A DNA stretch of 64,000 nucleotides from Piscicola geometra (Eukaryota > Annelida > Clitellata > Hirudinida > Piscicolidae). How positions within the stretch are numbered: position 1 is the stretch's first letter; every line of letters begins with the position of its first letter. The translations under genes and the position numbers were made by a program. The notes beneath the pieces are model-generated. The model was given only the letters and a program-made list of their open reading frames with translations, ran no database searches and was not told where the DNA came from. This document shows, piece by piece, positions 54,019-64,000 of the stretch. The stretch lies in assembly GCA_943735955.1 (NCBI GenBank), contig OX030956.1:6263145-6327144 (forward strand), written 5' to 3'.

Positions 54019-56737
54019 GCGCTTTGCAAAAATCGTGAATTTAACTCTCCAAGAAACATTTCATGCATTTTTAATTACAACACATCGTTTAGGCTAATCT
54101 TATTTAGACTTTTCTTAAATTAGAGTAGTAATTCCAATTCATACATTTTAAAATAAAATGAAATTGTTCTGAAAATATTGAATTTGTTAGATACGCTTGC
54201 AGAAACCAACAACCGACATAATTTTATTCGATTCTTTAGCGTTAACAAGCTACTTCAGAAAGACAGCAAGTCATTCGAGAGACTATTAGATGGAGAGAGG
54301 TACCTCTGAAGACAGTTGTAGAACATTGACGAATCAACCGCATAGAATGTGCCAGAACAATTCCTATAGCTAGTGAAGCATTTTAAAGTATTTAATTCAC
54401 CACTCGCTACTATAAATACTTGCTTAAGCATTACTTCTCGGTGATGAGGGGCCTATAGAGGGAGTCTAAAGTCTGTTTTACTGATATAGAAAGAATAAAT
54501 AATGAACTTTTAAAATTTCGAAAAATAATTTTAAGTTTCCGAGAATGAGGGGTGATTCAGAAAAGATTCAAGCAAAATCTTTAAAAATAATAATTTAAAT
54601 AATGATAACAATAAAACCGTGTATCGAAATGTAATTTTATTTTCTAAGAATTCAAAAATTTAAATAAGATTACATCTTTCATCGAATTTAAATAAATGGT
54701 GAACTTTTCATTAAAAATTAAAATTTAAAATTTCGAAGCACACCTAGTTTTCACTACATTTAGTGACTACGTCAAATCATGAATTTAGCGCTACAAAATG
54801 TAAAATAATTTCAAAAAGTCAGAAACAAATGATTAACAAATAATTAACATTCACGCCACCAAAAACATTTCCATTTCAGTTTCAAAAATTCAAATATTGC
54901 AACAAGCAATTAATTTAGAACCACCAAAACTGCCAGTTGTAAGACTTAAGCATGTAGCAAGCCTAAAAGAGCGAAAGGAACTGAGATGAAGCAAACAACG
55001 CCAACCGCAAGAACCACCTCAAACACTCAAATCGCTCACAAAAACTTTAGGTGAAAGAAAAACTTGAAGGAATATATCGGTTTAGTAAACCTACCATACA
55101 CTCTACAACTTGACACTAGAGTCTCCTTAAGTCCTTTCGCAGCTTCAACTCTCCAAACCAGAGAATTTTAAATCAAAGCATAAATATGCAACCATGCAAG
55201 CAGTGCCGTCGCCGCACAATTGTTCATTATCGATTTCTGCCTTCACCTTCCAGAACACAAGTCCATATTCCCTTCATTACCATCAATTTAACAATTTTGG
55301 TTGAACAGGTCAGGCAACATGATAAAGCATGCAGTGACGTAACCAGAGGGGTTCGTGATGAGAACAACGAAGCGACTTTACACGGAAAACAGACACAAAC
55401 CTCCTCCAAAACCTTCTAGATAACAAATGCTGGAGCTGTAAGCTTGTATAACTTTTCAAGGCAGCGAGCCATAGGTAATGAGTGCGATGAAATAGTTTCT
55501 ATTGGTGTAGTGGGATAAAGTGTTAGTGATGAGAACACAAGGATGGAAATGATGGAATGAACCACAAACTCTAAAGCAATGAAAATGGAAACTGTTCCAA
55601 AACATGATTAATATTATTTGCAAAGTACTGACGATTAAGAGATTGCCACAAGTAATGCAAGATCGTTTGTTGATAGGAACGCAGAGAAATAATAAGTATG
55701 ATGTTTCATTAGAGAAAGCATTCGAGAAGCTAGATAGAAATGCGAGGTGTGTGCTTGATCAAAGAAAGAGTACAAATCGATGCAAAAGGATCAATAAGGC
55801 TTTGGAAAGGTAACGTAATGTCCGTATGGGCAGCCCTTCAATCTAGCTACTCAAAGCAACGCACGCCACTCTGAGAACTTCAACTTTATAAATCATTCTA
55901 AACGCACGCTACAAACGAAGATAATTCAACAAAACGAATGTAGAATTAGTTAGAAAATCAATATACAAGAGACGATTAGCTTGAACGTACAAATCTCAGC
56001 TACTTTCCATTTGAAACACGCACAAGCTTGCCATCAATGTAAGGTAACTGAAGGGCACGTACACATGCGTACACAAATAATAACAACAAAGTTCTAGAAG
56101 GTGATCAATAAAGATGTAATGTAAGGTGTGTATAAAGCAAGATGGAGCCTGAATGCTGGTGTAGGCATAGGTGGTAGAAGGAAGGAGGCCTACAAGTGCC
56201 GCCGACGAGTGCTTGCAGCGTGTGTATATAATAGTCACTTAAGCTAGTCAAAACGTGATGAGCATGATCTATAAAGATGTTCCCTCGCCTTAACGACACA
56301 TGCTGGGCAGTTTAGAAGTCGTTAATAATGCGCGTTTGATTGAAATTATGAGAAGATGCGATTGGAGAATATTGCAAGCAGCGGAAAGGTACTTTATAAG
56401 AGCCTGCAAGTCAAAGAGTATCTCAGGCATCAAGTACACCAGCGTTTTAAGACGCACATAGCATCCTTTTGTTCTAGAGATACCCAAAATTCCTAGAAAA
56501 AAATGATTTTTTTGTTCTGTTATTTCCAAATGAATGTATGATTGTAAGCATGATTTGAAAATAAAGAGTATGTCGTTAAGCAAAGGAAGTAGTCTGTATC
56601 GACATACCAGCCATATTGAACAAACAAAACGAACTGGGTGTAAAGAAGAGTTGAACAAAACAAAAACAAGAAGATAGCAGCGTGAAGTGGCAAATGCATA
56701 AGGTGGTGATTGGGAGTGGATGGGGTGGCAAGAATGA
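54019..56737. other. Intergenic DNA with no recognised feature
   Basis: AT-rich to mixed-composition DNA between the homeobox stop and the DYRK2 stop codon (minus strand). Short open frames occur, but none shows family similarity, splice logic or codon structure. The right part should contain the DYRK2 3' UTR. Confidence 0.5.
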
Positions 56738-58213
56738 TCACTTGCAGTTGATTTTTGGAGTGCTGATGTTTTTGATGACCTGCTCGCTGAGTGAGGAGGC
56801 GTCATCCAGTTTGACAGTGGAGGAAGTGAGGTGTTTGTGAGGAGTTGCCTCTGTCGAGAAAACTGAGCGAGTGTAGGGGCTCTTGGAGCTGTGTTTTGAG
56901 AACCAGGCATGTTTGAGGGCTTCAACAGCGTCAAGACGTCGTTTGGGATCCCACCTCAGACAGCCCTTCATGAAGTCGACAAAGACTTCGTCGTCGCAGT
57001 TCTTGAGGCACTGTGAGAGCTTCTTGGAGGCAGGAGGTCCTCTGTACTTGCCCCTGTTCGATTTCGATCCAAACAACTCCACCGAGCCGTCAAGTGCCGA
57101 GATGTTGGAGCAGTAGCGGGGCAGGCCTTTGGAGTTGATGAAGTGGTGTGTTCGTTTGGAGTTTTCGAGCACCGAAGAGGGAGGCATTCCGAGCACCTCC
57201 ATGATGCGTGCAAGCTGATCTGCCTCGTCCTCACCGGCAAAGAGTGGAACGCCAGTGTACAACTCTGCAAGGATGCAGCCGAGACTCCAGATGTCGATGG
57301 CGAGGTTGTACTTGTTGCCGAGTATCACCTCTGGAGCCCTGTAGAAGCGAGACTGGATGTAACTGTAGACGCACTGGTTCTCGTAACAACTTGAACCAAA
57401 GTCGATCACCTTGATGCCACTGCGACCATGTTGTTTGAGGAGAACATTCTCTGGCTTCAGATCACAGTGAACTATTGCGTTTTTTTGAAGACCACTCAAG
57501 CACTTGAGAATAGAGTAGGCGAATTTTCTGATCAGAGGCAAACTGAAACCCTGGAATTTGTTCTTCTTGATCAGTTCATATAGGTTGATGCTCAACAGTT
57601 CAAAGGTAATACAAATATGGTTTCGAAAAGTGAAGTTATCGTACATGTGAACAATGTTCATTTTATTTTCAGTGTCTTGTTTTCGCAATGACTCAAGTAT
57701 TTTTATTTCTTCCTGAGCTTGTTTGTGAAATCGTTTTTCGTTTCTAACTATTTTCAAAGCCACATATGTTTGTGACTTGTGGTCATAGGCTTTCAACACT
57801 TGGCCAAAACTTCCCTTGCCAATGACCTTCAGTATTTCATAACGATATGCAATTTGGTCATGACAAACTTCTACATAAGAGCCATTGTGGTCGTCATATA
57901 AGTTATTGTTGTATGCCCCTGAGACTCCTGGCCTCTTCATTGCATTGAGTCCTATGAAGTAGACCTCTGGATAACTTAGAATTTCCACCCGCTCCATTTC
58001 ACTGAGTTTGTGCTTGTAGCGTCTGAGCACTTGTTCAGGCGTCAAGGCGTATGAAATTTGATCCATTGAATAGCTCTTATCAACGAGTTTTGAGTCTCTG
58101 AAATTAGAATCTGTATAGTTTGTGGTGATCTTGTCAACTTCACTCTCTTTTTGATGACACTTTCCGCCATTGTAAGAAACAGACCCCAACTTTGCTGGCT
58201 GTACAACAGACAT
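56738..58213 (-). CDS. DYRK2: Dual-specificity tyrosine-regulated kinase, DYRK2 type (single exon)
   Basis: Serine/threonine kinase that autophosphorylates a tyrosine in its own activation loop. One uninterrupted 491-codon exon. Residues 52-100 form the class-2 NAPA-like segment ([30 protein letters not shown]), and the DYRK homology box [20 protein letters not shown] is at 107-125. Kinase landmarks: glycine loop GKGSFGQV 132-139, catalytic Lys154 in [14 protein letters not shown] with Asp251, DFG 271-273, activation-loop YSY 283-285 before [11 protein letters not shown], and the DYRK/CMGC insert GPPASKK. All catalytic residues are present. The NAPA segment and class-2 features point to DYRK2/DYRK4 rather than DYRK1. 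Lack of introns contrasts with its neighbours, but vertebrate DYRK2 also has most of its coding region in one exon. It is head-to-head with the GORAB homologue. Confidence 0.93.
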   Translation of the reverse strand: MSVVQPAKLGSVSYNGGKCHQKESEVDKITTNYTDSNFRDSKLVDKSYSMDQISYALTPEQVLRRYKHKLSEMERVEILSYPEVYFIGLNAMKRPGVSGAYNNNLYDDHNGSYVEVCHDQIAYRYEILKVIGKGSFGQVLKAYDHKSQTYVALKIVRNEKRFHKQAQEEIKILESLRKQDTENKMNIVHMYDNFTFRNHICITFELLSINLYELIKKNKFQGFSLPLIRKFAYSILKCLSGLQKNAIVHCDLKPENVLLKQHGRSGIKVIDFGSSCYENQCVYSYIQSRFYRAPEVILGNKYNLAIDIWSLGCILAELYTGVPLFAGEDEADQLARIMEVLGMPPSSVLENSKRTHHFINSKGLPRYCSNISALDGSVELFGSKSNRGKYRGPPASKKLSQCLKNCDDEVFVDFMKGCLRWDPKRRLDAVEALKHAWFSKHSSKSPYTRSVFSTEATPHKHLTSSTVKLDDASSLSEQVIKNISTPKINCK

Positions 58214-59501
58214 CTCTAATAAATTTCAGTATGAAGCAGCAAGGACACTGTGTGTTTTGTTAACAAAAAATATAATTAACGAGTGTTGCAAAATAAATAA
58301 AAATATGATAATTGCAAATTAATATTTGCGAATAAGTTAATTTCATAATAATGTTTTAAATAAATGATTTAATCAAATAACATTTGTTAAAAATCTATTG
58401 TTCAAATAACAAAAAATTGTACTGTTGTATTTTTTTCAATAACTAAAATATATGTCTAATAAATAATAAATGAAAACAACAATTAAATTTTAAAATCTCA
58501 AACCCATAAGATGAGATCCGAATGAAATTCACTAAGGTAAAAAACAATACAAAAATGGCGGATTGAAAGTTACTAATATTATCTAATAGATAATTTTCTG
58601 AAAAAAGTGAGTCTACCTTGTATTTTTCCTAACACAATCTCTTAAAATTCATTTAAATAAGAATTGTAATTAAATTTAACTTTCTACGTTTTAAAATAAC
58701 AGTTAAGTTAGTTCCATTGATTTAACACAGACCTCAGTAGTTATTCATAAAGTGATTAACAACTGTGAATAGATAGAACAATTAATCGACTTCTGGAACG
58801 ATTTATGAACATTAATTCACGATTTCTTTGAAAAATATTTGAAGATAGCATTATGAAGATGAAATTATATTTGTAATAAACATCGATGAAACTTAGCCAA
58901 GTCTTCCTAAACTTCCCAAAAACAGTGATTAGATATATTAAAACTTTAGTGTTATATATTAGTAAACTTGAAGTATATTATGCTTTAATAACACATTTCA
59001 GCCTTTTAAATAATATATTAGTGTTTGAGAGGTATTCTTCTTAACTAAATACCACCTTTTAATATTGTAAATTGATATAGACTTTAAACTCCTTACAAAA
59101 TTTCGATGTTCTGCTATTTTAAGTATTTTTAATATATATATAAATATTCATACATTCATTTAAATTATTTTTAAATTATAAATGGGAAACATCAGAATTC
59201 TGGTGACGTCATGATCAGCTGCGCAAATGGCTTTTGAAATTATGAGTAAACGCTGGTAAAAACGGAAAAACTATATATTTTCAAAATTTAATTTTTCAAC
59301 AATTTTATGCTTATCTGTAGTTTATAAATTTTAAAAAACCATTTAAATGTCGATAAATTAAAATAAATTAGTTTGTCTGAAAGTAATGGTAAGATTTAAA
59401 AGTTGAATCGTGTAGTAATTTATTATGTTAGGAGTAAATTTCAGAATACTGTATACAATTCTATTGTGTTCCTATTGGAGAAACTAATTTTTAAAAGCAA
59501 A
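58214..59501. other. Divergent spacer between DYRK2 and the GORAB homologue
   Basis: 1,288 bp of very AT-rich DNA between two start codons on opposite strands. Both promoters must lie here. A GTGACGTCATGATCA stretch at 59202-59216 contains a palindromic TGACGTCA, the CRE/ATF consensus. Confidence 0.5.
59202..59210. promoter_or_regulatory. Candidate CRE/ATF site (TGACGTCA)
   Basis: Perfect 8-bp palindrome TGACGTCA about 290 bp upstream of the GORAB-like start codon, inside the divergent spacer. It is a single unsupported consensus match, so it is only suggestive. Confidence 0.3.
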
Positions 59502-60437
59502 ATGTCTGAATGGTCTGGTTTTAGTGATGAAGTTTTGAAAAATTTAGAAAAACCGTCTGAAAGATCTCTTCCTACTAAAGGTAGAAGTAGTTATATATTT
59601 ACTTTTTTAATCAATCATGACCATGCTTTAAATTTTTAACTTTAAAATTTAAATACAGGAGTTTCGAAATTCGAAGCTACAAAAACTGGGCCAAGAAAAA
59701 ACATCATAAAAAAATACCATACACAAAGCATTGCAACAAAAACAGAAACTCTTGAGGAAGATCAGCAACTGAGTAAACTTCAGGTTTCACCGAAAATTGA
59801 ATTAAATAAGGGCCATGCACATGTAAAAGCTGTTTCTAAGGAGCCTTCGACAGGGACTGGGGCTCTGGAGAGTCCATCTGCATTGAAGAATGATGAGCCT
59901 CTCAAAGTCTCTGAGGATGTGGAGGAGACTGCTGCAGTCATGGATGAACCAGCCTTTCAAGAGTATTGATTATGTCTTGTTTTATATTTTGATTACTTAA
60001 TCTTTTTGTATCCAAACATTTATTGTTCTTCATTGCTCGACAGAAAAGAGAAGATCACTATTGATAGGTACAGAGAAAGGCAGCGAGAGATGGAGGAGAT
60101 GAACAAGAAAAAAAGAGCAATGCTGACTAGTGCTATCTCAGAAAAGTAAACTTTTCAGTTTTACTTTTATGAAAGGTTACAATAGTTTTTCATAAAGCAA
60201 AATATTTTTAAAGTTCCATAAACTCAATAACTACCCCACACACACAGTCACTCCGACTTGTACGACATACACCTCACACCAACCACTATTTTGAAGGGTG
60301 AAGAGAACAAAGGAGGAGGCAGTGAAGTTGGTGCAACTGCGCAAAGAGTTGGAGGCGCTGGACCAAATGGTGTCAGTCGATGTGGCCATTCTGAGGGACC
60401 GCATCGAGGAGATCACCAGGAACTACGCCCTCTCCCA
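59502..60437 (+). CDS. GORAB: GORAB (RAB6-interacting golgin) homologue, 5' exons only
   Basis: Golgi coiled-coil protein that in vertebrates binds Rab6 and SCYL1. Four phase-consistent exons (59502-59580, 59659-59962, 60044-60145, 60297-60437) give about 208 residues, roughly the N-terminal half. The start MSEWSGFSDEVLKNL matches the MSWAGFSEEELRRL start of vertebrate GORAB. The ATG at 59502 is chosen over an upstream in-frame codon for that reason. A low-conservation middle follows, then the coiled coil ERQREMEEMNKKKRAML, RTKEEAVKLVQLRKELEALD and MVSVDVAILRDRIEEI, which aligns with GORAB's core. The last donor seen is CCCA/GTTGGT (60438). The remaining exons are not in the window up to the hAT element at 60870, nor between it and 64000. 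They are either further right or lost. Confidence 0.78.
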
Positions 60438-60463
60438 GTTGGTCGAGTTGGGTTTGGCTGCAA

Positions 60464-60475
60464 GGGGGGGGGGGG
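60464..60475. repeat. G homopolymer tract
   Basis: An uninterrupted run of G about 27 bases after the last GORAB exon recognised. Similar C runs lie at about 20978-20996 (PIGN acceptor tract) and about 23761-23774. Such tracts are prone to assembly length errors. From here to 60869 no exon is seen. Confidence 0.8.
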
Positions 60476-60861
60476 GCAGTTTTTATGTTTTGTATTTTAT
60501 TCTTTTTTGTCTTTTGTTATGCACTGGCGTCTTATATTTTCATAACGGAAGTTTCCTCATTAAAAGGACTTAACGTTCAGCAGATAAAAAAGAACTACTT
60601 TAAAAATAAACTCAACTCATGTCAAAACGCGTAACCAGGGTTTTCCCGTAAGGCTTGAACATAAGGTAATGATTGAAAAGAGCTGAATAAATAGCTAAAG
60701 ATTACATATTTTCTCAGAGTTATTTTACCGATTGACTGGAATAACAATATTTTATATTTAGTCATTTAATTAAGCTTTATTTCATTCAATACGCGTGAAT
60801 CATGCCTTACACAAGTTGCCTGATTACGCGTTTTGACACTTTCACCATGTGACATAAGCGC

Positions 60862-60869
60862 GTGCACAC
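60862..60869. repeat. Left target-site duplication of the intact hAT element
   Basis: GTGCACAC, identical to 63928-63935. Confidence 0.9.
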
Positions 60870-61250
60870 TAGAGGTCGGACCGGGTACCCGATTCGACCG
60901 GGTACCCGCGGGACTCCCGCGGGAACGGGAATGAAAATTAATTTCGGGACGGGAAAAGTCGGGAACCGGGAATAGGTTTTCGGGACGGGAACGGGAACGG
61001 GAATCAACATTGAAATCGGGAACGGGAAAAAACGGGAACGGGAATACACTTTTAAATCGGGAACGGGAAAAAGCGGGAATAAAAATTTTGGAATTCAAAA
61101 AATTAAGATGAAAAATTAAAGTTAAATCTATTATATATTAAAAAGTGTGGTTTTCCAACAATTAGATTTCTCTTTACTATGTTTACTTTTATCAAAACTT
61201 CCGTTTATTTCAAAATGTCAGCAACGTCGTCTTCGAATTTATCATTATCT

Positions 61251-61286
<36 letters not shown>

Positions 61287-63927
61287 TTAATTTCACCGGA
61301 GTCTATAACTATTAAGGAAATGAAGAAAAGTCAGATTGACAAAATTATTACGAATGATCCTGCACGTGTTTCCACAATGGCAATGAATCTTAGTAAAAGT
61401 ATAGCTTGGAAAAGCTTTGTCAAAGTATTGGTTGATGGGTGCCATACAGAATTCGTGCAATGCAAAGACTGCAAAGTGTTGATTCAGCATTTAAATTCCT
61501 GTGGCACCTCTGGCATGCTGAAACACAAAAAAGCATGCACTGGCAGTCCAGTTGTGAATCAAATAACGCAGAATACTCTCACATTTTCTCAAAAGTCTGT
61601 TTCTCCTAATTTAAAGAATAATTTGACCAAGGCCATCTCCCTATTTTGTGCTCAAGACATGAGAGCCTTCGTCACGGTTGAAGGTGAAGGTTTCATTCAG
61701 GTGGCTCAAAAACTCATCGATATTGGAGCCTCATATGGCCGGGGTCTGAAGGCTAAAGATGTATTGCCTTGCGAAAAAACAGTGAGGCAATACCATGAAA
61801 AAAATGTCTTAACAGTGATTACCAAATTAAAAGGAGAATTTACAAAGGTGTGTAATTTTATAAATTAATTTATGCATTTAATTATTAATAAAAATAAATA
61901 TTTATAAATTTCAATCTATTACAGAACAATGGTTCTAAAAGTTTTTCCCTTGATATTTGGAAGAATAAACGTTCTGGAGATTCACATTTGGGAGTCACCA
62001 TACATTATGTTAAAGACAATAATGGAGAATGGGAGCTTCAAGACAGAGTTTTGGCAACAATTGCTTTTAATGTAAATCACTCATCCAGAAATATTCTTGA
62101 GGAGATGAATAAACTCTGCATGGTAATTTTTTAAACAATTTTTCATAAATATTTAAAAAATAATTTATACAAGATAAATATCCACATGTTTTAATATTTC
62201 AAATGTTATTTTATGATTCCAGGAATATGGTATTCAATCATTAGACTATTGTACCTTCACGACTGACAATGCCTCAAATGTAAAAAAGGCTTTTAACAAT
62301 TCTGATGAAATGATTTGGCTGGGCTGTTCTGTTCATGATTTAAATCTTGCATTATCCAAAAAGTTTTCTGAGTTGGCAGCAGATAACCCAATATCTTTAC
62401 TAATTGAGAATGCTAAAGATGTTGTAAAATACGTCAAGAAGACTGGGTAATTAATTTTCACATTTTTCATACAGTAAAAAAAAATTAAAATTGATATTTT
62501 AATTTCAACATAATTTGTTATAAAATTTTATTTTTTTATAGCAAGCAAAAGGAGCTTTTAAACATGGGAAAACAAACACTTAAACAAGAATCATCTACAA
62601 GATTTAATTCGATTTATTTCATGTTGAAATCAGTATATGATGGAATGGATTCTTTAAAAATTATTCTTAAGCAAACCCCCAAGTATGGAAATCTCTATTT
62701 CATCGACACTCCTCACTTAAAAGAAGTTTTAAATGCACTAGAAATGTATAACGAAGCCACCATTGCATTGTCAATGTCAAAAGCTCCAACATTACATTTG
62801 AAGTTGTTATGGCGAGTCCAAATATTAGGGAGATTAGAGCAAATGAGTGATGATGAAAACTTGTCAAATGAAATCAAACTGGTAAGTTAATTTTTTTTAT
62901 TTCGTAAATTAATACTTTGAATTTGACTTTTTAATTTCCAGTTGATTGCTCAGTTGATCATTTCGACAAAAGAAAAGATGCCCATTGATCTTATTCATAT
63001 GGCAGCATGTCTGTTGCATCCTCAGTATAAAAGAATAATAAGAAAAGAGTTTGGGATAGAACAAGAAATAAATACCAAGACTTTCATTAGAGAAAATTTA
63101 ATTCCATTTTGTACAGCCAGGCCAAGCTGCAGTTCTGTTGAAAAAAAAGATACAAATTATGGTTATTTAACCCTATTATGTTTGTTTTTATAACGTAAAA
63201 ATTATAATACATTTATTATACTATCAAATTATACGAATGATTTTATTTTTGCAGTTGTGGAGAATAAGAATGCTGTTAAAAAACATATTTCTAACATTAT
63301 TGATGAATTAATAATAATGAACGAGGAAGAAAATTCAGAAGAGGATGAATTGTACAAATATTCACAATTACGTCCCAACAAAATTGAAGATGATAAAGAT
63401 GTTTTATTTTATTGGAGTAAAATGAACAATTTTCCAATACTACAAGAAGTAGCCAAAATGTTGTTTAGTATACCTGCAAGTTCTATTCCCTGTGAACGGA
63501 ATTTTTCAACATGTGGTCGTTTAACTTCAGACCCAAGATCATCTAATTTGAAAGCTGAAACTCTGGACGGTTTAACGCGCGTTAAAAGCAATAAAGACTT
63601 GATTTAATTAGTTAAAAACAATGACTAACTTCATTACTTTTATCTCAATATATATTTGAAGCGTGTTTGTTTCGAAAAAAAATATTTTTTGACTTTCAAA
63701 TAAAAAAATTTAGGACTAGCAAGTTTGGGACCAGTGATAACGGCAGTGGAAATGAATAAAGAGACCTCAAAAAAATTTCGGGAACGGGACGGGAAAAAAA
63801 ATTTCGGGAACGGGACGGGACGGGAATCAAAATTCTGATGGCCCATCGGGAACGGGACGGGACGGGAAAAAAAATTTCGGGAACGGGACGGGACCGGGAA
63901 TGAAAAATCGTCCATGTCCGACCTCTA
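60870..63927 (+). mobile_element. Apparently intact hAT-superfamily DNA transposon, 3,058 bp
   Basis: Terminal inverted repeats TAGAGGTCGGAC (left, 60870-60881) and its complement GTCCGACCTCTA (right, 63916-63927) are exact over 12 bp and flanked by a perfect 8-bp duplication. Long subterminal blocks of GGGAACGGGACGGGA-type repeats (about 60890-61080 and 63775-63900) run inside both ends on the same strand, with left-end copies read as GGGACGGGAACGGG. The interior carries one complete transposase gene. Perfect ends, perfect duplication and an open reading frame indicate a recent and possibly still active insertion. Confidence 0.92.
61179..63607 (+). CDS. hAT transposase with BED zinc finger (intact)
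   Basis: Six phase-consistent exons (61179-61847, 61925-62122, 62223-62446, 62542-62881, 62942-63161, 63255-63607) separated by introns of about 60-100 bp give 667 residues with no stop or frameshift. After a Ser-rich leader (encoded by TCA/TCATCA triplets), a BED-type finger appears as WKSFVKVLVDGCHTEF then CKDCKVL...CGTSGMLKHKKAC. The catalytic core begins at FSLDIWKNKRSGDSHLGVTI (RNase H-like first strand, with Asp) and continues with DYCTFTTDNASNVKKAF, WLGCSVHDLNLALSKKF and a long helical insertion. The C-terminal hAT dimerisation region reads FYWSKMNNFPILQEVAKMLF, IPASSIPCERNFSTCGRL. This is a complete hAT transposase by domain order and size. The upstream ATG 61179 is the first in frame. 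Confidence 0.9.
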
Positions 63928-63929
63928 GT

Positions 63930-63935
<6 letters not shown>
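63928..63935. repeat. Right target-site duplication of the intact hAT element
   Basis: GTGCACAC. It merges into a following CA microsatellite, so the original target was the edge of a CA array. Confidence 0.85.
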
Positions 63936-63967
<32 letters not shown>

Positions 63968-63988
63968 ACACACACACACACACACTCG
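63930..63988. repeat. (CA)n microsatellite
   Basis: CA units with two interruptions at the right edge of the window, directly after the hAT element. Confidence 0.9.
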
Positions 63989-64000
63989 GACAGACGGCGA

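Noticed and set aside
56290..56934. 214-codon minus frame overlapping the end of DYRK2
   Set aside because: It has no recognisable domain and overlaps the DYRK2 C-terminus in another frame. The DYRK2 frame has full kinase motifs.
59403..59501. N-terminal extension of the GORAB homologue from 59403
   Set aside because: The extension has no similarity to GORAB, while the ATG at 59502 aligns with the family's start (MSxWxGFS).

Overview
This is eukaryotic (animal) nuclear DNA. Protein-coding genes are split into many short exons by small, AT-rich introns. Simple-sequence arrays are long and varied (ATCC, GATA, AC, GATG, TAC). Both cut-and-paste transposons and retrotransposon relics are present. 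The gene content is bilaterian: an NR5A nuclear receptor, a paired-like homeobox gene, nicotinic receptor subunits, a macroglobulin/complement-family protein, PIGN, ITPA, ZFTRAF1, DYRK2 and GORAB homologues. The mix would fit a lophotrochozoan such as an annelid or mollusc, but I cannot fix the species from sequence alone. All gene models are my own splice reconstructions. Where I say phase-consistent, the exon lengths and codon phases join without a stop.

Layout. 1-3232: 3' part of an unidentified low-complexity gene on the minus strand. 3233-8579: no gene except a tRNA-Lys, with microsatellites, a LINE relic and a transposon-end-like stretch. 8580-14892: complete NR5A (FTZ-F1/SF-1 type) receptor, minus. 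15626-19876: complete ZFTRAF1 (CYHR1), minus, with a decayed hAT transposon carrying a nested tRNA-derived SINE in one intron. 20196-27076: complete 22-exon PIGN, plus, divergent from ZFTRAF1. 27639-27789: orphan kinesin-14 motor fragment. 29412-32748 and 33767-36432: two complete tandem nicotinic receptor alpha-type subunits with unusual pore residues. 36618-46418: a 37-exon macroglobulin-complement-related gene, minus, with an LDLa domain and no thioester motif. 47104-47835: ITPA, plus. 48001-52906: mostly empty, with a reverse transcriptase relic. 52907-54018: DRGX-like homeobox gene, plus. 56738-58213: single-exon DYRK2-type kinase, minus. 59502-60437: 5' exons of a GORAB homologue, plus. 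60870-63927: an apparently intact hAT transposon with an open six-exon transposase and a perfect 8-bp target duplication, sitting just downstream of the last GORAB exon seen.

The genes do not form one pathway. PIGN builds GPI anchors in the ER, the receptors are synaptic-type channels, and NR5A and the homeobox protein are transcription factors. Three divergent (head-to-head) pairs are visible: ZFTRAF1/PIGN, macroglobulin/ITPA and DYRK2/GORAB. The most interesting signals are the intact hAT element, the pore substitutions in the two receptor subunits, the macroglobulin with LDLa and a lost thioester, and a cluster of GC-AG and GTTGGT splice donors.
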